A stretch of DNA of 10,872 nucleotides from Candidatus Gallimonas caecicola (GTDB taxonomy: Bacteria; Bacillota; Clostridia; Christensenellales; Borkfalkiaceae). Location of the stretch: positions 1-10,872 of the forward strand of contig CAJFNH010000028.1 of the NCBI GenBank assembly GCA_904394195.1. Direction: 5' to 3'. Below the pieces are notes generated by a model that saw only the letters and a program-made list of their open reading frames with translations, was not told the DNA's origin and did no database searches. Below, piece after piece: positions 5,854 to 10,872 of this stretch. How positions within the stretch are numbered: the stretch's first letter is position 1; each line of letters opens with the position of its first letter. Position numbers and translations under genes: made by a program.

Positions 5854-7452
5854 ATGAGAGAAAGGAGAAAATTTTTTCGCCGCAGCCTGGGGAACGGGGC
5901 GCGGCTCGTGTTGTTCGGGGCGCTCACGGGCGCCTTCGTCGGCGTCATCGTCACCCTCTATACCGTTCTCGCCTCCCTGGCAGAGGACTTTTCGCGCGGA
6001 TATTACGGCTTCTTCCGCGACCATCCCGCCTTTATCCCCCTTCTGTTCGTCGCGCTTGCGCTCGGCGCCGTGATCGTGGGCGGATTTGTCCGCTTTTTGC
6101 CCTACATCCGCGGGAGCGGCATCCCGCAGACGGAGGGGGCGATGCGCGGCCTCATGCGCTTTTCCTGGTACCGCTCCCTGACGGGCATGTTCGCCGCCAG
6201 CCTTTTATGTATCTTTTTGGGGATGTCCGCCGGCTCGGAGGGGCCCGCCATCCTCATCGGCGGCAGCACGGGCGCCGGAACGGGGGAGACGCTGCGTGCG
6301 AACGCGCTCATCCGCCGCTATCAGATCACGGGCGGCGCCTGCGCGGGGCTTGCGGTCGCCTTCAACGCCCCGCTCACGGGCATGGCGTTCGCCTTTGAAG
6401 AGGGACAGAAGCGCTTTACGCCCGAGGTGTTCGTGTGCGCGTTCACTTCCGTCGTTGTCGCCGTGCTCATCCGCAATGCGCTGTATGCGGCGTTCGGGCT
6501 GCCCGTCGGCGCCTATTTTTCCACCTTCTCTTTCGCGCAGGCGGACATGCTCGCGCCCATGTTCTATCTCTATGTGCTGCTTGCCGCCGTCATCGTATCG
6601 CTCGCCGGCGCGGGTTTTTATTTTGTCCTGTTCGCGCTCAAAAAGCTGTTTGCGAAGCTCACTTTCTGGAAGGGGCTGGGCAAGTTTCTTGTTCCCTTCC
6701 TGCTTGCGGGGGCAACCGGCCTGGTGACGGCAAATGTCATGGGCGGCGGACATGCGTTCATCGCTTCGCTGGGCAGCGGCTCGCAGGGGATGGAGGCGGT
6801 CTTTTCTTCGCCGCTGTGGGCAACACTGCTCATCGTCGTTCTCCTCAAGTTCGCCGTTACCGCCGTGAACATGGGCGCCGGGGTGCCCTGCGGCGCCTTC
6901 ATCCCGATGCTTGCGATCGGGGCGGGGCTGGGCGCGCTCATGAGCCTGCTTGCCCGGACGATGGGCATGGATCCCGCATATTCCGACGCGCTCATCGTCA
7001 TCTGCATGGCGACCTTCTTCACCGCGCTCGTGCGCGCGCCCATCACGGGAGTGCTGATGACGGTGGAGCTCACCTGGAACTTTTTCTTTCTGCTGCCCGC
7101 CATCATCGGCGTGGCGGTGGGGTATCTCATCGGCGACGTGCTGCGCGCGAAGCCCGTCTATGAGCAGCTGCTCGATGAGATGCTTGAAGAGGGCGAGGCG
7201 CGCGTGGAGACGTTTGCGGCGCGTTACCGCGTGACGGCGGACTGCCTTGCCGCGGGCAGGCGGCTTCGCGATATCCTCATCCCCGCCGACGTGCGCATCA
7301 CGCGCGTGGAGCGCGGCTCAAGGCGCTTTATTCCCGACGGCAATACGCAGCTGCTTGCGGGCGACGTGCTCACCGCCGAGGGCGAACTCACGCACGAAAG
7401 CGATACGCCCGCCATGCTCGCCGAGACCCTGGGTGTTCCCATTGAGGAATAA
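5854..7452 (+). CDS. CLC-family chloride/proton antiporter with C-terminal RCK_C (TrkA_C-like) domain
   Basis: Membrane chloride channel/antiporter of the CLC superfamily, 532 aa from ATG 5854 (ATG 5845, three codons earlier, is an alternative). The core carries the anion-site motifs: GSGIP (87-91), GSEGP (127-131) with the external gating Glu129, and GAFIP (347-351). FAFEE places Glu182/Glu183 at the position of the internal proton glutamate of CLC-ec1. Having both glutamates points to Cl-/H+ exchange rather than a passive channel. The arginine of the classical GREGP motif is Ser here. From about residue 450 the chain leaves the membrane and forms a domain of ~80 residues, containing PADVRITRVERG and DGNTQLLAGDVL, typical of RCK_C regulatory domains that sense ligands in K+ systems and some bacterial CLCs. 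The start is unusual: GAAAGGAG lies inside the coding region just after the ATG, with none before it. Confidence 0.92.
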   Translation: MRERRKFFRRSLGNGARLVLFGALTGAFVGVIVTLYTVLASLAEDFSRGYYGFFRDHPAFIPLLFVALALGAVIVGGFVRFLPYIRGSGIPQTEGAMRGLMRFSWYRSLTGMFAASLLCIFLGMSAGSEGPAILIGGSTGAGTGETLRANALIRRYQITGGACAGLAVAFNAPLTGMAFAFEEGQKRFTPEVFVCAFTSVVVAVLIRNALYAAFGLPVGAYFSTFSFAQADMLAPMFYLYVLLAAVIVSLAGAGFYFVLFALKKLFAKLTFWKGLGKFLVPFLLAGATGLVTANVMGGGHAFIASLGSGSQGMEAVFSSPLWATLLIVVLLKFAVTAVNMGAGVPCGAFIPMLAIGAGLGALMSLLARTMGMDPAYSDALIVICMATFFTALVRAPITGVLMTVELTWNFFFLLPAIIGVAVGYLIGDVLRAKPVYEQLLDEMLEEGEARVETFAARYRVTADCLAAGRRLRDILIPADVRITRVERGSRRFIPDGNTQLLAGDVLTAEGELTHESDTPAMLAETLGVPIEE

Positions 7453-7469
7453 AAAACAGCATACGTTTG

Positions 7470-7475
7470 TATAAT
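7470..7475 (+). promoter_or_regulatory. Possible -10 element upstream of rubrerythrin
   Basis: A perfect TATAAT lies 48 bases before the rubrerythrin ATG, but no recognisable -35 (GAATAA at 17 bp) and no TGn extension. The 70-bp gap after the CLC gene holds no terminator hairpin, so read-through from the CLC promoter is also possible. AAGGGAGGA at 7508-7516 is the ribosome binding site. Confidence 0.35.
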
Positions 7476-7522
7476 TCGTGCGCTTCCTGCCCATAATGGC
7501 GTTGTGTAAGGGAGGATAGAGC

Positions 7523-8119
7523 ATGGACTTTATCAAGACGCAGACCTTTCACAACCTTGCAAGAGGATTTGCGGGGGAGTGTCAGGCGGGAATGCGGTAC
7601 CAACTTACGGCAAAAGCTGCTATGAAGCAGGGCTACGAGGTCCTTGCGGACACCGTCCGTACCATTGCAAAGAATGAGACCAATCATGCCAGAGTGTTCT
7701 TTGAGGCCATCCTCAAGAATGCGGGGAGCTGCGACGACGTGCATATCGACGCGCACTACCCCTTTCACGCGGGCACGCTGGAGGACAATCTGAAATTTGC
7801 GATGGAGGACGAGCTTTCGGAAGCAGAAAATATCTATCCGTCGTTCGCAAAGATCGCGCGGGAGGAGGGGTTTGCGCAGATCGCGCTCAAATTCGAACAG
7901 ATCGCAAAGGTGGAGAGCCATCATCGGATCATCTTCGGCTATCTGTTTGAGGCGTTCAAGGACGGCTCCCTCTATGCCGCCGACCGGCCGATGCTGTGGA
8001 TCTGCAGCGAGTGCGGGTACATGCACACCTCCAAAGAGGCGTGGAACATCTGCCCTCTGTGCGGTGCGTCGCAGGGTGAAGTCGAGATCCATCTTCCCTT
8101 CACAAAGGACAAGCTCTGA
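7523..8119 (+). CDS. rbr: Rubrerythrin
   Basis: Cytosolic non-haem diiron peroxidase that reduces hydrogen peroxide using electrons from NAD(P)H via rubredoxin-type carriers; typical oxidative-stress protection in anaerobes. The 198 residues are full length. The N-terminal ferritin-like four-helix domain (1-145) shows Glu19 (GECQA), the ExxH pairs Glu52/His55 (NETNHAR) and Glu131/His134 (ESHH), and acidic ligand candidates in EDELSEAE (95-102). The C-terminal rubredoxin-like domain holds Cys161/Cys164 (CSECG) and Cys177/Cys180 (CPLCG), a four-cysteine iron site. The ATG at 7523 has AAGGGAGG seven bases upstream. The next gene follows after about 80 bases containing a hairpin but no good terminator. 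Confidence 0.96.
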   Translation: MDFIKTQTFHNLARGFAGECQAGMRYQLTAKAAMKQGYEVLADTVRTIAKNETNHARVFFEAILKNAGSCDDVHIDAHYPFHAGTLEDNLKFAMEDELSEAENIYPSFAKIAREEGFAQIALKFEQIAKVESHHRIIFGYLFEAFKDGSLYAADRPMLWICSECGYMHTSKEAWNICPLCGASQGEVEIHLPFTKDKL

Positions 8120-8171
8120 AGATATCCCGGCAGCTGCCGCGCATCGGGCGCGGCGCAGGCGGCGGATATTT
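8120..8171 (+). other. Inverted-repeat hairpin after rubrerythrin
   Basis: Outer arms AGATATCC (8120-8127) and GGATATTT (8164-8171) pair over 8 bp with one G-T. Inside is a perfect 7-bp GCCGCGC/GCGCGGC stem (8136-8142 with 8148-8154) around ATCGG. It begins directly after the stop codon. There is no T-tract beyond TATTTG, so it is more likely a weak terminator or an mRNA-protecting structure than a strong stop. Confidence 0.45.
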
Positions 8172-8197
8172 GCAGACGGGTCCCGAAGGAGGAAAGG

Positions 8198-8323
8198 ATG
8201 AAGAAGGCAAACAACAAGGCATCGAACGGCGTGAAGAACGCAAAGAATGCGCAGAACGGCCCGCAGAACAGCCAGAACGGCAAAAACTGCGGCAAGTCTT
8301 CGCCCGAAAATTGTGGCAGATGA
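8198..8323 (+). CDS. Small Asn/Lys/Gln-rich protein (41 aa), unknown function
   Basis: A 41-codon gene starting at ATG 8198 behind AAGGAGG at 8186-8192 (five-base spacing), one of the best ribosome binding sites in the window. The product begins MKKANNKASNGVKNAK and is a degenerate repeat of N, K and Q residues, basic and low-complexity, with two cysteines near the end (NCGK and NCGR). It has no membrane segment or signal peptide. Small N/Q/K-rich proteins are common in spore-forming Firmicutes, some of them spore components, but I cannot assign this one. Its stop TGA overlaps the next gene's ATG as ATGA, so the two are probably translated as a coupled pair. Its coding frame differs from the longer frame running through the region. 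Confidence rests on the ribosome binding site, the biased composition and the ATGA junction. Confidence 0.6.
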   Translation: MKKANNKASNGVKNAKNAQNGPQNSQNGKNCGKSSPENCGR

Positions 8324-8448
8324 AGGCGAAGGGCGCGCTGAAAAAGGGCGCGAAGATGCGTTCGGAGGAGGACGCGCTGGGCAGTTATACGGGGGTAAAC
8401 AGTGCCGATCCGTATGAAAGGCCCGTACAGGACGCGGACGATCTCTGA
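8320..8448 (+). CDS. Small acidic-tailed protein with GSYTG...PVQDADDL ending (42 aa), unknown function
   Basis: Starts at ATG 8320, overlapping the preceding stop as ATGA, with no clear ribosome binding site of its own, so coupling is expected. The N-terminus is basic (MKAKGALKKGAKMRSEED) and the C-terminus is a patterned acidic tail: LGSYTGVNSADPYERPVQD ending ADDL. From memory, this GSYTG...PVQDADDL ending recurs in short uncharacterised proteins of gut Clostridia; I know of no assigned function. It has no cysteine, signal peptide or membrane segment. A terminator begins nine bases after the stop. The same frame extends upstream to 8170, but that part lacks a ribosome binding site and overlaps the better-supported small gene, so I use the short form. 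Confidence 0.65.
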   Translation: MKAKGALKKGAKMRSEEDALGSYTGVNSADPYERPVQDADDL

Positions 8449-8456
8449 ACAAAACG

Positions 8457-8482
8457 GGGCGGGAATTTCCCGCCCTTATTTG
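8457..8482 (+). terminator. Intrinsic terminator after the small-gene pair
   Basis: A perfect 8-bp stem GGGCGGGA/TCCCGCCC (8457-8464 with 8468-8475) with a three-base loop, preceded by AACAAAAC and followed by TTATTTGTT. The flanking A- and T-rich runs make it potentially bidirectional. Confidence 0.85.
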
Positions 8483-8531
8483 TTGCCTGCGCGCCGCCCG
8501 TGCGCCGAAAGATGAAAAATTGCGATAGTGT

Positions 8532-8560
8532 TTGTATAACGCGGAAAAATATGGTATAAT
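8532..8560 (+). promoter_or_regulatory. Strong extended -10 promoter of the HtrA-like lipoprotein gene
   Basis: A perfect -10 TATAAT (8555-8560) with TG at 8552-8553 (TGgTATAAT) and a weak -35 TTGTAT (8532-8537) at the optimal 17-bp spacing. The transcription start is expected near 8567, leaving a long 5' UTR of about 90 nt. Confidence 0.75.
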
Positions 8561-8578
8561 AGATACATAGCATGCGAT

Positions 8579-8630
8579 CCGCCCTTTTGCCGGGGCGCCG
8601 TGCGGCGTTTTGGGGCAAGAGAAAGGGCGG
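8579..8630 (+). promoter_or_regulatory. 5' UTR stem-loop upstream of the HtrA-like gene
   Basis: CCGCCCTTT (8579-8587) pairs perfectly with AAAGGGCGG (8622-8630). The stem continues with TGCC/GGCA (8588-8591 with 8614-8617) across a four-base bulge, and the apex contains CGCC/GGCG. It ends 16 bases before the ribosome binding site AAAAGGAG (8646-8653), so it leaves that site free in this fold. Whether it regulates or merely protects the message cannot be told. Confidence 0.5.
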
Positions 8631-8659
8631 GGTATGTGTTCCCGGAAAAGGAGCAATGT

Positions 8660-10747
8660 ATGAAGAAGATCATGATGGGGGCGGCGTGCCTGCTGCTTGC
8701 GGGGCTGACGGCGGCTTCGCTCACGGCATGCAGCCTGTTCACCGCCTCGTCGCAGCCGGAGGAGAGCTATCCATCCGACGTCGCCTCGCTCACGGGCGGG
8801 CAGGGCAGCGCCGAAAGCTGGCTTGCGGCGCAGGATACGCCCTCCACCTACGAGCGGCGCCTGTATGAGGAGGCGCTCGCCGACGGCTACACGGGCACGT
8901 TTTACGAGTTTCTGGCGGAATACGGCCTCGCGTCGGAGGACGATACCGCCTACGTCAGCCGCGCGCTGTGCAGCGTCGTTACCATCGAAACGGCGTTTTC
9001 CGTGGGCGGCGGGCGCGTCATTTCGGACGGCTCGGGCGTCATCTACCGCCTTGACAAGGCGGCGGGTGAGGCGTACATCGTCACCAACTACCACGTCATC
9101 GCCAACGCCACGACTTCGGGCGGCATCTCGTTCGGGGGGCAGTATGTACAGACGCACGGCTCTACCACGGACTGGAATACCATCACCGTCACGCTCTGCG
9201 GCGGCGAACAGATCACTTCCTCGCGCGGGGACGGTACGGTCACGCTGATGGGCGGGAACAACACCAACAGCGATCTCGCCGTGCTGCGCGTTTCGGACGA
9301 GGCGCTTTCGGGAAGCGACGCGCTTGCGGCGGAATATGCGGACGCCGTTGTCGGCGAACAGGCGTACGCCATCGGCAATGCCGAAGGAGAGGGCATTTCC
9401 GTCACGCGGGGCGTCGTATCCGTTCTCTCGGAGCAGATCACCATCTCTGCCGCGGACGAATGGACGCAGATCAGTTTTGACGCGCTGCGCACGGACGCGG
9501 CGATCAACCAGGGCAATTCGGGCGGCGGCCTGTTCAACGAGCGCGGCGAGCTTCTGGGCATCGTAACGGCGCGCCTTGAGAGCGTGGGCACCGCCTCGGT
9601 GGACGGCTTCGGCTATGCCATCCCCGCGGCGGACGTCAATGCGGTGCTCGCGCAGCTGGGCTGCGGCTCCGTTGCGGCGGCGCAGCAGCAGGCGCAGACC
9701 GCGGCGCAGCGCGTCCTGCTCGATCATACGGCGGCGGCGCAGCGTGCGGCAAACAGCGTCGTCACCGTTGTGGGCAGCGAAGGCGAGGGCTCGGGCGTCA
9801 TCTATGACCTTGACAAGGCGGCGGGCGAGGCGTATATCGTCACCAACTACCACGTCGTCTATGCGGGCGACGCCCCGTCCGGCATCAGTTCGCAGATCAC
9901 CGTGTACTTTTACGGCGACAGGGCGGAGCGCAATCCCGTGACCGCCGCCTATGTGGGCGGCGTGATGGAGGAGGACATCGCCGTTCTGCACATTGAAGAC
10001 AGTTCCGTGCTCGCCGCAAGCGACGCACAGGAGGCGGTCGCCGCCGATTCCTCGTCGCTCACGGTGGGGGAGGACGTGTACGCCGTGGGCAACGCGGGCG
10101 GCGAGGGACTCTCCGTTACGGCGGGCATCGTGTCCGTGCCCGGGGAATATATCAACGTCGCCTCGTCGGACAATACTTCCACGCTGACCATGTTCGGCAT
10201 CCGCACGGACGCGGCGATCAACCACGGCAATTCGGGCGGCGGGCTGTTCAATGAAATGGGCGAGCTCATCGGCATCGTCAATGCGCGTTCGGATGAGGAA
10301 AACATCGTTGCGTTCGGCTATGCCATTCCCGCAAACCGCGCGCTGCTCATCGCGCAGAACGTCATCGACAACGCGCAGTATTCGCAGGGCGCCGTGCGCG
10401 CCTCGCTGGGCGGCGTTACGGTGTATGCGTACCGCTCGCATGCGCTCTATTATGAGCAGACGGGCAAGATATATTCCGAAGAACAGGTGGCGCTGCGCAG
10501 CGTGACGAGCGGGAGCGCCGCGGCAAAGATGGGGCTGGACGTGGGTGATACGCTGCTCTCGGCGCGCGTGGAGCGCGGCGGGCAGACGGTGCTCTCGGCG
10601 GCGATCACGCGCGATGACAGGCTGGGCGAACTGCTCTACGGCGTGCGCCTGGGCGATACGCTGCATCTTTCCGTTTCGCGCAGGGGCGAGGTGCGGGAGT
10701 ATTCCTATACCTTTTCGTCCGTGAGCGATTTCACGGAAATTCTGTAA
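8660..10747 (+). CDS. Lipoprotein with two tandem HtrA/DegP-type trypsin-like serine protease domains and a C-terminal PDZ-like domain
   Basis: Extracytoplasmic, membrane-anchored serine protease of the S1C/HtrA group, presumably envelope quality control. Start ATG 8660 has AAAAGGAG at 8646-8653. The 695-aa precursor begins with a lipoprotein signal peptide and lipobox LTAC, cleaved before Cys24. A Ser/Glu-rich linker follows, then the motif ALADGYTGTFYEFLAEYG (about 72-89), a short pattern seen in other Firmicute surface proteins. Protease domain 1 (about 92-345) has His145 (NYHV), Asp205 (SDLAVL) and Ser287 (GNSGGGL). Protease domain 2 (about 378-575) has His398 (NYHV), Asp439 (EDIAVL) and Ser525 (GNSGGGL). 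Residues 580-690 resemble a PDZ domain (SGSAAAKMGLDVGDTLLSA). Normal HtrA proteins have one protease domain; two intact triads in one chain is unusual. Domain 1 has about 19 extra residues between His and Asp. An IS3-type element lies just after the stop. Confidence 0.9.
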   Translation: MKKIMMGAACLLLAGLTAASLTACSLFTASSQPEESYPSDVASLTGGQGSAESWLAAQDTPSTYERRLYEEALADGYTGTFYEFLAEYGLASEDDTAYVSRALCSVVTIETAFSVGGGRVISDGSGVIYRLDKAAGEAYIVTNYHVIANATTSGGISFGGQYVQTHGSTTDWNTITVTLCGGEQITSSRGDGTVTLMGGNNTNSDLAVLRVSDEALSGSDALAAEYADAVVGEQAYAIGNAEGEGISVTRGVVSVLSEQITISAADEWTQISFDALRTDAAINQGNSGGGLFNERGELLGIVTARLESVGTASVDGFGYAIPAADVNAVLAQLGCGSVAAAQQQAQTAAQRVLLDHTAAAQRAANSVVTVVGSEGEGSGVIYDLDKAAGEAYIVTNYHVVYAGDAPSGISSQITVYFYGDRAERNPVTAAYVGGVMEEDIAVLHIEDSSVLAASDAQEAVAADSSSLTVGEDVYAVGNAGGEGLSVTAGIVSVPGEYINVASSDNTSTLTMFGIRTDAAINHGNSGGGLFNEMGELIGIVNARSDEENIVAFGYAIPANRALLIAQNVIDNAQYSQGAVRASLGGVTVYAYRSHALYYEQTGKIYSEEQVALRSVTSGSAAAKMGLDVGDTLLSARVERGGQTVLSAAITRDDRLGELLYGVRLGDTLHLSVSRRGEVREYSYTFSSVSDFTEIL
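9029..9097 (+). repeat. Intragenic repeat 1a (His-motif region, protease domain 1)
   Basis: Aligns without gaps with 9788-9856, 759 bases (253 codons) downstream, with about 64 of 69 bases identical by eye. It encodes GSGVIY...LDKAAGEAYIVTNYHV around the catalytic histidine. The identity is far higher than in the rest of the two domains. Confidence 0.8.
9488..9540 (+). repeat. Intragenic repeat 2a (Ser-motif region, protease domain 1)
   Basis: Aligns without gaps with 10202-10254 (offset 714 bases), with about 50 of 53 bases identical. It encodes RTDAAINQGNSGGGLFNE with the catalytic Ser287. The offset differs from the first repeat pair by 45 bases because of a length difference between the domains. 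Confidence 0.8.
9788..9856 (+). repeat. Intragenic repeat 1b (His-motif region, protease domain 2)
   Basis: Partner of 9029-9097; it marks the second protease domain. Two of the five differences are silent changes (GGT/GGC, TAC/TAT); the remainder cluster in the two codons after the ATCTA. Confidence 0.8.
10202..10254 (+). repeat. Intragenic repeat 2b (Ser-motif region, protease domain 2)
   Basis: Partner of 9488-9540, encoding RTDAAINHGNSGGGLFNE with the catalytic Ser525. Confidence 0.8.
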
Positions 10748-10775
10748 ACGGTCAAAACGCCGCGCAGGGGATCTG

Positions 10776-10817
10776 ATATGCACCCCAAAAGTTGGACAGA
10801 CTTTTGGAGGTGCATAT
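10776..10817 (+). promoter_or_regulatory. IS-end hairpin burying the transposase ribosome binding site
   Basis: ATATGCACCCCAAAAGT (10776-10792) pairs with ACTTTTGGAGGTGCATAT (10800-10817) over 17 bp with one bulged A, around the loop TGGACAG. The 3' arm contains GGAGG at 10806-10810, the only ribosome binding site for the ATG at 10822. A transcript entering from the protease gene would fold the site away, a known way of protecting insertion sequences from outside activation. Confidence 0.7.
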
Positions 10818-10821
10818 TTTA

Positions 10822-10872
10822 ATGTCAAGAGAAAAGAAGTTTAACACAAAGTACTCGCCAGAATTCAAGATA
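10822..10872 (+). CDS. IS3-family transposase OrfA, N-terminal fragment
   Basis: Seventeen codons are visible from ATG 10822 to the window edge, reading MSREKKFNTKYSPEFKI. The KYSPEFK pattern is the usual opening of the OrfA helix-turn-helix in IS3-family elements, which binds the element's ends. The gene is Lys-rich and A-rich, unlike its host neighbours, consistent with transfer. OrfB with the DDE catalytic domain, and the frameshift signal that joins the two, would lie to the right. Confidence 0.8.
   Translation, partial: MSREKKFNTKYSPEFKI

Larger units (their letters stand above)
10774..10872 (+). mobile_element. Left end of an IS3-family (IS150-group-like) insertion sequence, truncated by window edge
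   Basis: The segment CACCCCAAAAGTTGGACAG matches the general form of IS3-family terminal repeats (TG...CCCAAAAGTTnGACA). A transposase start follows at 10822. Base composition shifts sharply from GC-rich host to A-rich. The exact boundary is TG at 10774 or TG at 10779. The right end and target duplication are outside the window. It lies about 26-31 bases after the protease stop, where that gene's terminator would be expected. Confidence 0.8.

Noticed and set aside
8170..8319. N-terminal extension (from ATG 8170) of the PVQDADDL protein
   Set aside because: No ribosome binding site at 8170, charged low-complexity translation, and overlap with a better-supported small gene in another frame.
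7388..10828. A 1146-codon minus-strand open frame
   Set aside because: It runs antisense through the CLC end, rubrerythrin, small genes and protease, with Arg/His/Ala-rich composition typical of the reverse of GC-rich codons; no ribosome binding site, no domain, and the + strand genes have clear motifs.
1..10872. CRISPR array, tRNA, rRNA or prophage genes
   Set aside because: No regularly spaced repeats, no cloverleaf or rRNA-like conserved blocks and no phage gene families were seen.

Overview
The window reads as a chromosomal segment of a GC-rich (roughly 60%) low-redox Firmicute, most likely a Clostridia gut lineage; Christensenellales-like is a guess. The support is a rubrerythrin, strong AAAGGAGG-type ribosome binding sites, GTG and TTG starts, TGn-extended -10 promoters, and a small protein ending in a GSYTG...PVQDADDL pattern of a kind I associate with gut Clostridia. 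Every gene I accept is on the + strand. The many long minus-strand frames are codon-bias shadows.

Layout. (1) 3-818: the C-terminal part of a protein cut by the window edge, probably a PlsC-type acyltransferase with a zinc-ribbon tail, closed by a terminator at 825-846. (2) 1042-2022: a YrbG-type Ca2+/Na+ antiporter with its own promoter. (3) 2061-2303: a structured non-coding leader in which two copies of a 27-nt direct repeat can compete for the same complementary strand. One pairing makes an intrinsic terminator and the other makes a closing stem around four hairpins. (4) 2323-5777: two overlapping genes for a heterodimeric ABC exporter with one degenerate and one canonical ATP site, ending in a strong terminator. 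(5) 5854-7452: a CLC-type chloride/proton antiporter with a C-terminal RCK_C-like domain; its promoter overlaps the preceding terminator tail and may give a leaderless message. (6) 7523-8119: rubrerythrin, followed by two tiny overlapping genes (8198-8323 and 8320-8448) and a terminator. (7) 8660-10747: a lipoprotein with two complete HtrA/trypsin-like protease domains in tandem plus a PDZ-like C-terminus, behind a strong promoter and a structured 5' UTR. (8) 10774-10872: the left end of an IS3-family element, with a hairpin that buries the transposase ribosome binding site.

Functionally this is a membrane-transport and stress neighbourhood (ion antiport, drug-type ABC export, chloride/proton exchange, peroxide reduction, envelope proteolysis) rather than one pathway. 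The most interesting element is the leader of the ABC operon, which looks like an RNA switch of a family I cannot name. Next come the double-triad HtrA lipoprotein and the pair of coupled micro-genes.
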